DNA of 64,000 nt, taken from assembly GCF_900110765.1 (NCBI RefSeq), contig NZ_FOEO01000003.1:247234-311233 (forward strand). Reading direction: 5' to 3'. The stretch is from Pseudomonas sp. NFACC02 (GTDB taxonomy: Bacteria > Pseudomonadota > Gammaproteobacteria > Pseudomonadales > Pseudomonadaceae). This document shows, one piece after another, positions 1 to 8,716 of the stretch (positions are counted from its first letter, which is position 1; each line of letters begins with the position of its first letter). The position numbers and the translations under genes are program-made. The notes beneath the pieces were generated by a model. That model saw nothing but the letters and a program-made list of their open reading frames with translations, searched no databases and was not told where the DNA came from.

Positions 1-1
1 C

Positions 2-1198
2 GTCTGCATCATCGGTGGCGGATACACGGGGGTGAATACCGCGCTCGAACTGGCTGAACGCGGAATGTCGGTGGTGTTGCTGGAGGCGCAGCGCATCGGC
101 TGGGGCGCCAGCGGCCGTAACGGGGGGCAGTTGATTCGCGGCCTGGGGCATGACGTCAGCGGCGTCGAACGCTGGGTAGGCCAGGAGGGCGTGCGGTATT
201 TGCAGCAGGCAGGTTCCGAATCGGTCGACATCGTGCGTCGTCGGGTGAACGACAACGAGCTGGCGTGCGACCTGCGTTGGGGCTATTGCGACCTGGCCAA
301 CACCCGAGCGCACTGGAAGGGTTTGCAGGAAGAACTGGCCGCGCTGACTGCCCAGGGCTATCCGCATCCGCTGCGGCTGGTGGAGAAAGACGCGCTGCAT
401 GACGTGGTGAATTCGTCCGCTTACGTGGGTGGGTTGGTCGACATGGGTTCGGGGCATCTGCACCCCCTCAAGCTGATCCTGGCCGAGGCGCGGCTGGCGG
501 AAGCCAAGGGGGCGATCCTGTACGAGGCGAGCCCGGTGCGCCGGATCGTGCACGGTTCGAAGGTGCAGGTGTTGACCGATCATGGCCAGGTTTCGGCCAC
601 TCAGGTGGTGCTGGCGTGCGATGCGTTTCTTGAAAAGCTGGAGCCGGAATTGACGGGCAAACTCTTGCCGGCCGGCAGTTACATCATCGCCACCGAGCCG
701 TTGGGCGAGGAGCGGGCGAGGGCGTTGATCCCGCAGAACATGGCGCTGTGTGATCAGCGGGTGGCGCTGGATTACTACCGGTTGTCTGCGGACAACCGGT
801 TGCTGTTCGGTGGTGCCTGCCATTATTCGGGGCGTGATCCGGCGAACATCGGTGACTACATGCGGCCGAAGATGGAGCGGGTATTCCCGCAGTTGAAGGG
901 TGTGGGGATCGACTTTCAGTGGGGCGGGATGATCGGCATCAGTGCCAACCGGTTTCCGCAGATCGGCTATTTACCGAAGGCGCCCAACGTGTTTTACGCG
1001 CAGGGTTATTCGGGACACGGTTTGAACGTCACGCATTTTGCGGCGCGGATTCTGGCTCAGGCCATTGCCGAGCGGGACAGTCGGGCGGTTGAGCTGTTCG
1101 CCAGGGTTCCACATCGCACCTTTCCAGGCGGAGCGCGGCTGCGTTCGCCGCTGCTGGCGTTGGGCATGATGTGGTATCGGTTCAAGGAGTTGATTTGA
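2..1198 (+). CDS. FAD-dependent amine/amino-acid oxidoreductase (5' truncated)
   Basis: The reading frame is open from the first bases of the window, so the true start lies upstream. The visible N-terminus carries the dinucleotide-binding signature VCIIGGGYTG, followed by the GASGRNGGQ motif typical of DAO-type oxidases such as gamma-glutamylputrescine oxidase (PuuB). The C-terminal half has the second FAD contact region (GYSGHGLNVTH). This family oxidises amino groups with FAD in the cytoplasm. The exact substrate cannot be read from sequence. A related gene lies at 53604-55010. It ends 31 bases before a large inverted repeat. Confidence 0.85.
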   Translation, partial: VCIIGGGYTGVNTALELAERGMSVVLLEAQRIGWGASGRNGGQLIRGLGHDVSGVERWVGQEGVRYLQQAGSESVDIVRRRVNDNELACDLRWGYCDLANTRAHWKGLQEELAALTAQGYPHPLRLVEKDALHDVVNSSAYVGGLVDMGSGHLHPLKLILAEARLAEAKGAILYEASPVRRIVHGSKVQVLTDHGQVSATQVVLACDAFLEKLEPELTGKLLPAGSYIIATEPLGEERARALIPQNMALCDQRVALDYYRLSADNRLLFGGACHYSGRDPANIGDYMRPKMERVFPQLKGVGIDFQWGGMIGISANRFPQIGYLPKAPNVFYAQGYSGHGLNVTHFAARILAQAIAERDSRAVELFARVPHRTFPGGARLRSPLLALGMMWYRFKELI

Positions 1199-1230
1199 GG
1201 GGTGTAGGGTAGGCGCTGCTGCCTACATTT

Positions 1231-1334
1231 GATCGTTCCCACGCTCTGCGTGGAAATGCCTGCCCGGACGCTCCGCGTCCCCGTTGACGCAAAGCGTCAG
1301 TGACTGCGTTTCCACGCGGAGCGTGGGAACGATC
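1231..1334. repeat. Large imperfect inverted repeat (Pseudomonas extragenic type)
   Basis: Arms at 1231-1259 and 1306-1334 begin and end with gatcgttcccacgct and its complement and match over almost their full 29 bases. The centre contains a second small palindrome rich in 'cgct...gcg'. This 'GATCGTTCCCACGCTC' sequence is a familiar interspersed repeat of fluorescent Pseudomonas. It separates the oxidoreductase from the downstream convergent lipoprotein gene and may also act as a structural terminator for the former. Confidence 0.7.
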
Positions 1335-1397
1335 ATCGAAAGCCAGGAAGGCCAACGGTAACTGCAATATCACTGCTTCTGCCCAGAGGGCGCAGGA

Positions 1398-1424
1398 GAA
1401 AAAAACCCGCCAATCAAGGCGGGT
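1398..1424 (-). terminator. Rho-independent terminator of the YgdI/YgdR lipoprotein gene
   Basis: On the minus strand a stem ACCCGCC/GGCGGGT with a 6-base loop is followed by a run of about seven T. It sits 20 bases after the stop codon at 1444. Confidence 0.75.
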
Positions 1425-1443
1425 CTCTCTGATCAAACAACCA

Positions 1444-1668
1444 TCACAGTTCTTTTACGGTACGAACCTGATCCTTGTTGATACGGGTTTCTTTGCCGTC
1501 CAGCTGTTTGAACTCATAGAAACCGGATTCTTCGTCATATTTCGGCGAATCCGTCGCCTGGATCTCACGGCCGTCATTCAGGGTGATCACAGTGGGCGAA
1601 GAGCAACCGGCAAGGGAGGCCAGGCCGAGTGCGAGCAGGAAGGCTGCGGGAAGGGTCCGTTGTTTCAT
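1444..1668 (-). CDS. YgdI/YgdR family small lipoprotein
   Basis: This 74-residue protein has a signal peptide ending in the lipobox LAGC (cysteine near residue 22), so it should be acylated and membrane-anchored. The mature part has the family pattern VITLNDGREIQ followed by FYEFKQLDGKETRINKDQV, an SH3-like YgdI/YgdR domain. The function of this family is unknown; members are common in gamma-proteobacterial envelopes. It is a single-gene unit with its own terminator at 1398-1424. Confidence 0.88.
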   Translation of the reverse strand: MKQRTLPAAFLLALGLASLAGCSSPTVITLNDGREIQATDSPKYDEESGFYEFKQLDGKETRINKDQVRTVKEL

Positions 1669-1756
1669 TACTGTGTCTCCGAGGGTAATTCTTTATGTAG
1701 TGAAGTTTCTGACGCAGGGGGTGTCAGCAAAGTTCCATGAAACCTTCCCTGCCTGC

Positions 1757-2350
1757 TCATTGCCTGACATCGATCAACGCATCCGGGGTGTTCAGATTCG
1801 CCAGTCGAGTATCGTGGGTCGAACATTGCAGCGCCTCGGCTCCCAGATCGATCAGTGTCCGTCTGGGGCTGCGTTGTCCGTGCTGCCAATGTTCCTCGAA
1901 TACCGGCGCGTGAACCGTGGGAATGCAGCACAGCAAAGGCTCCCACTGTTCACCCTGACGCACCATCACCGGTTTGCCGGGATGCGCCAGCGCCATGCGC
2001 CGCAGCCCCTCCAGCAATTCGACATCCAGCAATGGAGCGTCGCACGGCATGACCAGCAGGAACGGATGCCGCGCCACCCTCAGGCCCGCTCGAATCCCCG
2101 CGTACGGGCCCGGAAAATCGCTTTCGTCGTCCTGCACCAACTGATCGGCAAAGTGCCCGTACTGTTCGCGGTTGCGGTTGCAGGAAACGATCAGGTCGTC
2201 GGTCAAGGGGCGGGTCAGGCGGTGCAGGTGCTGGATCAGCGGCTCGCCGTGCCATTCGATCAGGCCTTTGTCGCGCCCGCCCATGCGTTGCCCCCGGCCC
2301 CCGGCCAATATCAATATCGAGCAAGGCGGCAGGGCATCGGAAGCAGTCAT
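1757..2350 (-). CDS. mobA: Molybdenum cofactor guanylyltransferase MobA
   Basis: MobA transfers GMP from GTP to molybdopterin to make the MGD form of the cofactor. The 197-residue product shows the nucleotidyltransferase signature [17 protein letters not shown] near the N-terminus and the conserved PCDAPLL segment in the middle. The frame stays open upstream for 190 more codons, but the start at 2350 places the family motif at the usual distance and gives the normal MobA length. It is divergent from moaB-moeA, with which it shares the Moco pathway. Confidence 0.93.
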   Translation of the reverse strand: MTASDALPPCSILILAGGRGQRMGGRDKGLIEWHGEPLIQHLHRLTRPLTDDLIVSCNRNREQYGHFADQLVQDDESDFPGPYAGIRAGLRVARHPFLLVMPCDAPLLDVELLEGLRRMALAHPGKPVMVRQGEQWEPLLCCIPTVHAPVFEEHWQHGQRSPRRTLIDLGAEALQCSTHDTRLANLNTPDALIDVRQ

Positions 2351-2428
2351 GGCAAACTCGGTCAGCGGAGAAAAAAGAAGTGCTGTGATATAACACCGGA
2401 CCGTTTCCCCTACAACTGGACCTCGCCG

Positions 2429-2968
2429 ATGAAAGCCAAGGCTGACACCCCTTTTGTGCCGTTGAACATTGCCGTTTTGACGGTCAGCGATACCCGTACT
2501 TTCGAAAATGACACCTCCGGACAGATGTTCGTCGATCGCCTGACTGCAGCCGGTCACGGGCTGATCGAACGTGTGCTGTTGAAGGACGACCTGTACAAGA
2601 TCCGCGCTCAGGTCGCGACCTGGATCGCGGATGATTCGGTACAGGTCGTGTTGATCACCGGCGGTACCGGTTTCACCGGTCGCGACAGCACGCCTGAAGC
2701 CGTGGCATGTCTGCTGGACAAACAAGTCGACGGCTTTGGCGAACTGTTCCGGCAAATATCGGTGCCGGACATCGGCAGTTCCACCATTCAGTCCCGGGCG
2801 CTGGCGGGCCTGGCCAACGGCACGCTGGTCTGCTGCCTGCCAGGCTCGACCAATGCAGTGCGCACCGGCTGGGACGGCATCCTGGCCGATCAGTTGAACA
2901 ACAGTTTTCGCCCGTGCAACTTCGTGCCGCATCTGAAAAAAGCCGAACCCTGTGCAACCCGTGGGTGA
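2429..2968 (+). CDS. moaB: Molybdenum cofactor biosynthesis protein MoaB (MogA/MoaB family)
   Basis: This 179-residue protein belongs to the molybdopterin adenylyltransferase-like MoaB family. The N-terminus has [12 protein letters not shown] and the central ligand-binding loop reads [19 protein letters not shown], followed by LPGSTNAV. The start was chosen at the ATG preceding the family motif; the open frame upstream overlaps mobA antisense and is not credible. moaB ends six bases before moeA, so both are probably one transcript diverging from mobA. Confidence 0.93.
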   Translation: MKAKADTPFVPLNIAVLTVSDTRTFENDTSGQMFVDRLTAAGHGLIERVLLKDDLYKIRAQVATWIADDSVQVVLITGGTGFTGRDSTPEAVACLLDKQVDGFGELFRQISVPDIGSSTIQSRALAGLANGTLVCCLPGSTNAVRTGWDGILADQLNNSFRPCNFVPHLKKAEPCATRG

Positions 2969-2974
2969 GAACCA

Positions 2975-4189
2975 ATGAGCAAGCCTGAAATGCGTGGCCT
3001 GATTCCGGTGGAGGAGGCCATGGAACGCTTGATGAGTCTGGCCGAGGCCTCATCGATCACCGAGCGTGAAACGGTGGCATTGGCCGATGCACAGGGCCGG
3101 GTATTGGCCGGTGACCTGATCTCCACCCTGGACCTGCCGCCGTGGCCCAACAGCGCCATGGATGGCTACGCGCTGCGCATGGCCGACTGGACCGGCGAAC
3201 CATTGCCGGTCAGCCAGCGGATTTTTGCCGGCCACGCGCCGCAACCCTTGCAGCCCGGCACCTGCGCGCGGATTTTTACCGGCGCTCCGGTGCCCGACGG
3301 CGCCGACTGCGTGGAGATGCAAGAGAACGCAGAGGTTGAGGCCGATGGGCGCGTGCGTTTTCTCGAGCCGTTGAGCGCCCTGCAGAACATCCGTCCCAAA
3401 GGCCAGGAAACGACCGTCGGCGACAAGGTGCTCGACGCGGGCACGGTAATGACTTCCATTGAGCTGGGACTGGCGGCCACGTTGGGCCTGGGTCAACTCG
3501 ACGTCGTCCGTCGCGCCCGTGTCGCTGTGCTGTCGACGGGCGATGAGTTGATCGAGCCGGGCCAGCCGCTGGGGCCGGGGCAGATCTACAACAGCAACCG
3601 CGTGTTGCTGTGCAGTTGGCTCAAGCGTCTGGGCTGTGAGGTCGTGGACGCCGGTATTTTGCCCGACAACCTTGAGAAGACCCGCGTCGCGCTGGGCGCG
3701 CTGAATGACGTGGACCTGATCCTCTCGACGGGCGGTGTGTCGGTGGGCGAGGCGGACTTCCTCGGCCATGCGTTGCGCGAAGAAGGAGAGATTTCGCTGT
3801 GGAAACTGGCGATCAAACCGGGAAAACCGCTCACCTTCGGTCATTTTCGTGGCGTGCCGGTCATCGGTTTGCCCGGTAACCCAGCCTCCACGCTGGTGAC
3901 GTTTGCGCTACTGGCCAGGCCTTATCTGCTTCGTCGGCTTGGCGTACAGAACGTCAAGCCGCTGCAGTTCAAGGTGCCCGCCGGGTTTGTCTGGAAAAAG
4001 GCCGGCAGCCGTCGCGAATACCTGCGCGGACGCGTGGAGCAGGGGCGTCTGATCGCTTACCGCAACCAAAGCTCGGGTGTGCTGCGCAGTGCAGCGTGGG
4101 CCGATGGCTTGATTGAAGTGATAGAAGGCACCACGGTGGCGGAAGGCGACTTGCTCAACTTCATTCCGTTGAGCGAGGTCCTGGGCTGA
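2975..4189 (+). CDS. moeA: Molybdopterin molybdenumtransferase MoeA
   Basis: MoeA inserts molybdate into adenylylated molybdopterin. The 404-residue length is normal. Recognisable motifs are [15 protein letters not shown] near the N-terminus, [12 protein letters not shown] in domain 2, and STGDEL plus [12 protein letters not shown] in the MPT-binding domain, with IGLPGNPAS near residue 295. It follows moaB with a six-base gap. The pair plus mobA matches the moaB2-moeA2-mobA arrangement remembered from P. aeruginosa. Confidence 0.95.
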   Translation: MSKPEMRGLIPVEEAMERLMSLAEASSITERETVALADAQGRVLAGDLISTLDLPPWPNSAMDGYALRMADWTGEPLPVSQRIFAGHAPQPLQPGTCARIFTGAPVPDGADCVEMQENAEVEADGRVRFLEPLSALQNIRPKGQETTVGDKVLDAGTVMTSIELGLAATLGLGQLDVVRRARVAVLSTGDELIEPGQPLGPGQIYNSNRVLLCSWLKRLGCEVVDAGILPDNLEKTRVALGALNDVDLILSTGGVSVGEADFLGHALREEGEISLWKLAIKPGKPLTFGHFRGVPVIGLPGNPASTLVTFALLARPYLLRRLGVQNVKPLQFKVPAGFVWKKAGSRREYLRGRVEQGRLIAYRNQSSGVLRSAAWADGLIEVIEGTTVAEGDLLNFIPLSEVLG

Positions 4190-4250
4190 CAAGCGTCCGG
4201 GTCCGATTCTGGGGTACAGCGGGCGCAGGTAGCCCAAGCGTCGACTCGAT

Positions 4251-4278
4251 TTCAAAACGGCAACTTCAAAACGGCAAC
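4251..4278 (+). repeat. Tandem 14-bp direct repeat upstream of the CoA-transferase gene
   Basis: The unit ttcaaaacggcaac occurs twice back to back (4251-4264 and 4265-4278), and a partial third copy (ttcagaac) begins at 4279, ending 16 bases before the ATG at 4302. The block lies in the leader or promoter region. Confidence 0.8.
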
Positions 4279-4301
4279 TTCAGAACAACAAAGGGCACGA
4301 C

Positions 4302-5492
4302 ATGCAAAAGCCTTTGCAAGGGATCCGGGTCATCGAGCTTGGGCAACTGATCGCCGGACCCTTCGCCGCCAAGATGCTGGGTGAGTTCGGCGCCGACGTG
4401 ATCAAGATTGAACCGCCAGGCACCGGTGATCCGCTGCGCAAATGGCGCCTGCTGCACGATGGGACGTCGGTGTGGTGGGCGGTGTCCTCACGCAACAAGC
4501 GCTCGGTGACCCTTGATCTGCGGGAACCGGAAGCTCAAGACGTCGCGCGCAAGCTGATCGCTGAAGCCGATGTACTGGTGGAAAACTTCCGCCCCGGCAC
4601 ACTGGAAAGCTGGGGGCTGGGCTGGGAAGTGCTGCATGCGCTCAATCCCAGGCTGGTGATGCTGCGGGTGTCGGGCTACGGCCAGACCGGCCCGTACCGT
4701 GACCGGCCGGGTTTTGGCGTGGTTGGTGAGGCCATGGGCGGTTTGCGTCATCTGTCAGGCGAACCTGGCCGTACGCCGGTGCGGGTGGGGGTCTCCATCG
4801 GCGATTCGCTGTCGGCGTTGCATGGCGTTATCGGTGTGCTTCTTGCGCTGCGTCATCGTGACCAGAACGGCGGCGAGGGCCAGGAGATCGACGTGGCGCT
4901 GTACGAGTCGGTCTTCAACATGATGGAAAGCCTGATCCCGGAGTTTTCGGTGTTCGGCGCCGTGCGCCAACCGGCCGGCAGCAGCCTGCCCGGCATCGCA
5001 CCGTCCAATGCCTACCGTTGCCGCGACGGGCGCTATGCGCTGATTGCGGGCAACGGCGACAGCATTTATCAGCGTCTGATGGCTTTGATCGAACGGCCGG
5101 ATCTGGCTGCCGATCCGGCGCTCGCCCACAACGACGGTCGGGTGCAACAGGTCGAGCTGATCGATGCGGCGATTTCCGCCTGGGCAGCGAGCCTTGACCT
5201 CGACGAGGTGCTGGCAAAACTGACCGCCGAGCGAATTCCGGCGGGCAAGATCTATGACGCTGCCGACATCGCCGGTGACCCGCACTACAAGGCGCGGGAC
5301 ATGCTGCTGCCCGGTCAGCTGGATGACGGCACGCCGGTCACGTTGCCGGGCATTGTCCCCAAACTGGGCAGCACACCGGGCGGTGTCAGTCGTTCTGCGC
5401 CGTCGCTGGGGCAGCACACCGACGAGGTGCTGGAACAACTCGGCATCGACGCCGGACAACGGGCTCAATGGCGCGCTCGTGGATTGATTTGA
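4302..5492 (+). CDS. CaiB/BaiF-type CoA-transferase family III
   Basis: Family III CoA-transferases move CoA between acyl groups through an aspartyl-CoA intermediate. The 396-residue protein begins with the typical GIRVIELGQLIAGPFAAKML and continues with ADVIKIEPPGTGDPLR, SSRNKRSVTLDLR and VENFRPGTLE. The likely catalytic aspartate lies in VGVSIGDSLSALHG (about residue 170). The substrate is unknown. The VOC gene 25 bases downstream is probably co-transcribed. Confidence 0.9.
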   Translation: MQKPLQGIRVIELGQLIAGPFAAKMLGEFGADVIKIEPPGTGDPLRKWRLLHDGTSVWWAVSSRNKRSVTLDLREPEAQDVARKLIAEADVLVENFRPGTLESWGLGWEVLHALNPRLVMLRVSGYGQTGPYRDRPGFGVVGEAMGGLRHLSGEPGRTPVRVGVSIGDSLSALHGVIGVLLALRHRDQNGGEGQEIDVALYESVFNMMESLIPEFSVFGAVRQPAGSSLPGIAPSNAYRCRDGRYALIAGNGDSIYQRLMALIERPDLAADPALAHNDGRVQQVELIDAAISAWAASLDLDEVLAKLTAERIPAGKIYDAADIAGDPHYKARDMLLPGQLDDGTPVTLPGIVPKLGSTPGGVSRSAPSLGQHTDEVLEQLGIDAGQRAQWRARGLI

Positions 5493-5517
5493 AGCTTACC
5501 TGTCTGGAGGCAACACC

Positions 5518-5895
5518 ATGATCGATCATCTCGACCATCTGGTGCTGACGGCGGTCGACGCCGAGGCTACCGTGGACTTCTACACCCGTGTAATGGGCAT
5601 GCAACTTGAAACGTTTGGCGAAGGTCGCATGGCGTTCAGGTACGGCAACCAGAAAATCAACCTGCACCTGCGCGGACACGAGTTCGAGCCGAAGGCGCAC
5701 GTGCCGGTGCCAGGCGCGCTAGACCTGTGTTTCATTGCGTCGATCCCGCTGGAGCAGGTGATTGTCCGGCTGAATGAGGCGCAGTGGCCGATCCTCGAAG
5801 GGCCGATCCTGCGCACCGGTGCCACAGGGCCGATCCGGTCGGTCTACGTAAGGGACCCGGACCTCAATCTGATTGAGATTTCAGAACAGGTTTAA
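5518..5895 (+). CDS. VOC-family (glyoxalase/dioxygenase fold) metalloprotein
   Basis: The 125-residue protein is a single vicinal-oxygen-chelate domain: N-terminal IDHLDHLVLTAVD with FYTRVMGM, then the second beta-alpha-beta-beta-beta unit ending SVYVRDPDLNLIEISE. Candidate metal ligands are the early His and the late Glu. A ribosome binding site, tggaggc, precedes the ATG. Proteins of this size are often annotated as glyoxalase or fosfomycin-resistance-like without evidence, so the reaction is left open. It probably shares a transcript with the CoA-transferase. Confidence 0.85.
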   Translation: MIDHLDHLVLTAVDAEATVDFYTRVMGMQLETFGEGRMAFRYGNQKINLHLRGHEFEPKAHVPVPGALDLCFIASIPLEQVIVRLNEAQWPILEGPILRTGATGPIRSVYVRDPDLNLIEISEQV

Positions 5896-6004
5896 GAGGA
5901 CGCTGGCAGGGCTGAAGTCCCTGGTGTGTCGCCTTTGATGGGGTATCCGGAAAAGTCACGGATCCGCTGGCTTGGGGCCAATCGGAAGGTTCGATGTCCT
6001 GCCC

Positions 6005-7219
6005 CTACACGCATGCGTCAGCGTTCTCCTGCCGGTGAACCCGAGAATAGATGCCTTCCAGTTGCGCGGCGGACACTGACCAGTCATGGTGCTGGCGCGC
6101 GTAAGCACGACCGGCTTCGCCTATTTTCGCAAGACGGGCCGGCTGTTCGATGACCTCAACGAGCAGCAGCGCCAGACCGTGTGCGTCCTCGCACCCCAGG
6201 TAATGCGTGCCGTTGATCACGTTCAGCCCCGAACAGCCTTGCTCGGTGGTGACCACCGCAAGGCCGGCGGCCATGGCTTCGAGCACCTTGAGTTTTGAGC
6301 CGCCACCCTCACGCTGCGGGACGAAGAAAACAGCGGCTTCTTTCTGAACCGTGCGCAGGTCCGGCACGAACCCCAGCCAGTCGATGCGCGGATCGGCCCA
6401 GCGCTCCTTCCACTCTTCAGGCAGCGCATGGCCTCCGATGGACAGGCGCACCATCGGGTCGAGGTTCCACACCTTGGGCATGATGTGTCCAAGCGCCCAT
6501 TCCATGGCGTCCAGATTCGGCCTGTATTCGTAGTTGCCAATGAACAGCAGGCGCCGGCTGTAGCGGTCCGGACTGACCCTGGCGTAGTAATCGCAGTCGA
6601 CGCCGTTGACAACCACTGCCGTGGCCCTGGCGGTCAACCGGGCCAGGCCCTTGGCGTCTTCTTCGGTGACCGCAATCAGTTCGCGGGGCTGGCGGAACAC
6701 GCGCGCTTCCCATTGCCGGTAACGCCATTGGTCAAAGCGGGTGAACGGGCGAGCCCACTCCGGGAAATGGTGATAGCTGGCGGCGCCAAGGCCGGACTCG
6801 ACATGGTGTTCGGTCATGATGAAATGTTTTCCAGCGCGCCGCAGCGGCTCCTCGAACGGCTGAAAACTGTAGCTGTGTTCAATCTGTATCACGTCCCATG
6901 GCTCTTGCAGCAAGGCATTGAACTGCTGTTGCAATTGCGCCGAAAAACCGTGCGCGCTGGCCCGCATCGGCGGTCTGGCGAACGCCACGGCGAGCAGCGT
7001 GCGAACGCTGCTTAACGGTCTCCGGGGAATGACGATCAGACGCTCCAGCCACGGTTCGAGCGCGGCGCGGGTCGTGTCATCGAGTTCGGTCTTGGACTGC
7101 ACCAGTAACGTGATGCGATGACCGCGCGCGGCAAGGTTGCGCAGAAGATGAAACTGCCGGGTCTTGCCGCCGCTGGTGGTCGGCCAGGGCAGATAGGGCA
7201 ATGTCCAGAGAATGCGCAT
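6005..7219 (-). CDS. pslH: Psl-type glycosyltransferase (PslH-like, GT4 family)
   Basis: The 404-residue protein starts MRILWTLPYLPWPTTSGGK, a GT-B fold N-terminus, and has the GT4 donor-binding C-terminus with GGGSKLKVLEAMAAGLAVV. Family 4 enzymes retain configuration and use nucleotide sugars at the cytoplasmic membrane face. The gene begins two bases after the pslG stop, the order seen in P. aeruginosa psl (G then H), which is why PslH is proposed. The sugar transferred cannot be inferred. The open frame upstream of this ATG runs antisense into pslG and was not used. Confidence 0.8.
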   Translation of the reverse strand: MRILWTLPYLPWPTTSGGKTRQFHLLRNLAARGHRITLLVQSKTELDDTTRAALEPWLERLIVIPRRPLSSVRTLLAVAFARPPMRASAHGFSAQLQQQFNALLQEPWDVIQIEHSYSFQPFEEPLRRAGKHFIMTEHHVESGLGAASYHHFPEWARPFTRFDQWRYRQWEARVFRQPRELIAVTEEDAKGLARLTARATAVVVNGVDCDYYARVSPDRYSRRLLFIGNYEYRPNLDAMEWALGHIMPKVWNLDPMVRLSIGGHALPEEWKERWADPRIDWLGFVPDLRTVQKEAAVFFVPQREGGGSKLKVLEAMAAGLAVVTTEQGCSGLNVINGTHYLGCEDAHGLALLLVEVIEQPARLAKIGEAGRAYARQHHDWSVSAAQLEGIYSRVHRQENADACV

Positions 7220-7221
7220 GG

Positions 7222-8547
7222 TCAGGGCGTCCAGACGAGCACTTGCAACGTGGGGCTGAGCGGTACATCGACGCCCTTCGCGCTGGCCAGCTCGCGATGG
7301 TCGCCGGTCAGCGGGTCGTAGAGTGTCGCAGTCTTGATACCAGGGAAGTTCAGGTGCGCGCTGCTGGCGCTCCAGGCCATCAACAGATGTGAGCCGTCCG
7401 GGCGATTCCAGGCAATGGCATACAGGTCTTCGGGTAGCGCAATGGCAGGCGGAGGATCGGCAGGCATCAACGTCGGGCCGGTGACGTCGAAGAAGTGCTT
7501 CAACGCGGTGTACACAGGTTTCGGTTTGCCATTGAGGTCGACCAGCCCGTAACTTCGGTCGCGGGTGCTGGCGCGTTGATCGAGGTCGCTGAGGTTGAAT
7601 ACGAAGATGCGCTGGTAGTCCATCGTGCTCATCATTGCCAACCGCCGCAGCGTGTAGTCCGCCTGGCCGTCGAGTCCGATGATGTGCTGCATCTCGACCG
7701 GGCCGCTGTAGCTCGACCAGCCCCATTCGGTAGCCCAGACGTCTTTGACACCGGCGTCGTGCAGGGTCTTGTTCAACGCATTGCCACGCATCAGGAAATC
7801 CCGGTCGCCGATCGAATCGCCTTCCGGGTACTCGGAATACGGGTGATAGGCGGCCGTGATGTTCTGCCCAGCCAGCCCCTGGTCGACCATGGACTGCAGC
7901 ATGTAACCGGTAGACCCGCGTATTTGCCCGTAGTAGGCAACGCCGGCGGTGATGATCGGTTTGCCGGGCAGTGCGGTGCGAATGGCGCTGGCGGTCTCTG
8001 TCAGCAGGTTGTAATAGGCGACGGGATCCGCCTGCGGCAACCAGACGATGTTGGGCTCGTTCCAGACCTGCCAGTGGCTGACCTGCGGGTAATGCTGAGC
8101 GAGGGCCGTCATGCGCTCGGCAAAAATGCTGTTGTCACGGGGTGGGTACTGGTCCGCATTGCTGGCGCCCTGCGGTGCGCTGCTGTCAAAGGTCGCCGAA
8201 CCCACCAGGTAGGCCACCGTGTTGTAACCGTGTGGAGCGGCTGCCGCCATCGCCGCATCCAGGGCTGCCAGGTCGTACTCTCCGGGCACCGGCTCCAGAA
8301 CCGGCCAGCGCAACGTCCAGCGAATCCACTTCAGCCCCAACCCATCGAGCTGCGTCATCTGCTTCTCGTAGATGTCCGGGGTGAACTGGTGGAATTGCAC
8401 GTTAACGCCCAGAAAGTCCTTCCAGGTCACCGGTCGTTGTGCGCGCAACACCGTTTCGGCATCTACGGCCGGACTGTTCAACGTCAATGCGCAGGCGCTG
8501 ACCAATGCCATCATCAGTTTCATTGGTCCAGAACTTCTGTCATCCAT
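7222..8547 (-). CDS. pslG: PslG-like GH39-type glycoside hydrolase
   Basis: This is an (alpha/beta)8 glycosidase resembling PslG, a periplasmic enzyme that trims Psl polysaccharide. With the ATG at 8547 (preceded by AGGGAG) the protein has 441 residues, as expected. An N-terminal hydrophobic stretch (MKLMMALVSACALTLNS) acts as signal or anchor. The acid/base Glu lies in VWNEPN (about residue 164) and the nucleophile Glu in WATEWGWSSY (about residue 274), the spacing known for PslG. It precedes pslH by two bases and follows pslB. Confidence 0.88.
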   Translation of the reverse strand: MDDRSSGPMKLMMALVSACALTLNSPAVDAETVLRAQRPVTWKDFLGVNVQFHQFTPDIYEKQMTQLDGLGLKWIRWTLRWPVLEPVPGEYDLAALDAAMAAAAPHGYNTVAYLVGSATFDSSAPQGASNADQYPPRDNSIFAERMTALAQHYPQVSHWQVWNEPNIVWLPQADPVAYYNLLTETASAIRTALPGKPIITAGVAYYGQIRGSTGYMLQSMVDQGLAGQNITAAYHPYSEYPEGDSIGDRDFLMRGNALNKTLHDAGVKDVWATEWGWSSYSGPVEMQHIIGLDGQADYTLRRLAMMSTMDYQRIFVFNLSDLDQRASTRDRSYGLVDLNGKPKPVYTALKHFFDVTGPTLMPADPPPAIALPEDLYAIAWNRPDGSHLLMAWSASSAHLNFPGIKTATLYDPLTGDHRELASAKGVDVPLSPTLQVLVWTP

Positions 8548-8716
8548 GAGTACGGCTCCCTGGCGGGTAAAACAAATCATGTCGGCGATACTGCCAAGTC
8601 CAATGCCTGTGGTGCCCCAGGCTCAGCGTTGCGGAGATGACGCTGGGGCACTCACGGGCACCTCGCTGCGCTTGAGCGGCATCAGCCGCGACGCGCGCGG
8701 CCGGTTCAAAGGCTGA

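Noticed and set aside
1583..2428. Long N-terminal extension of moaB
   Set aside because: It runs antisense through mobA; MoaB motifs start right after the ATG at 2429.
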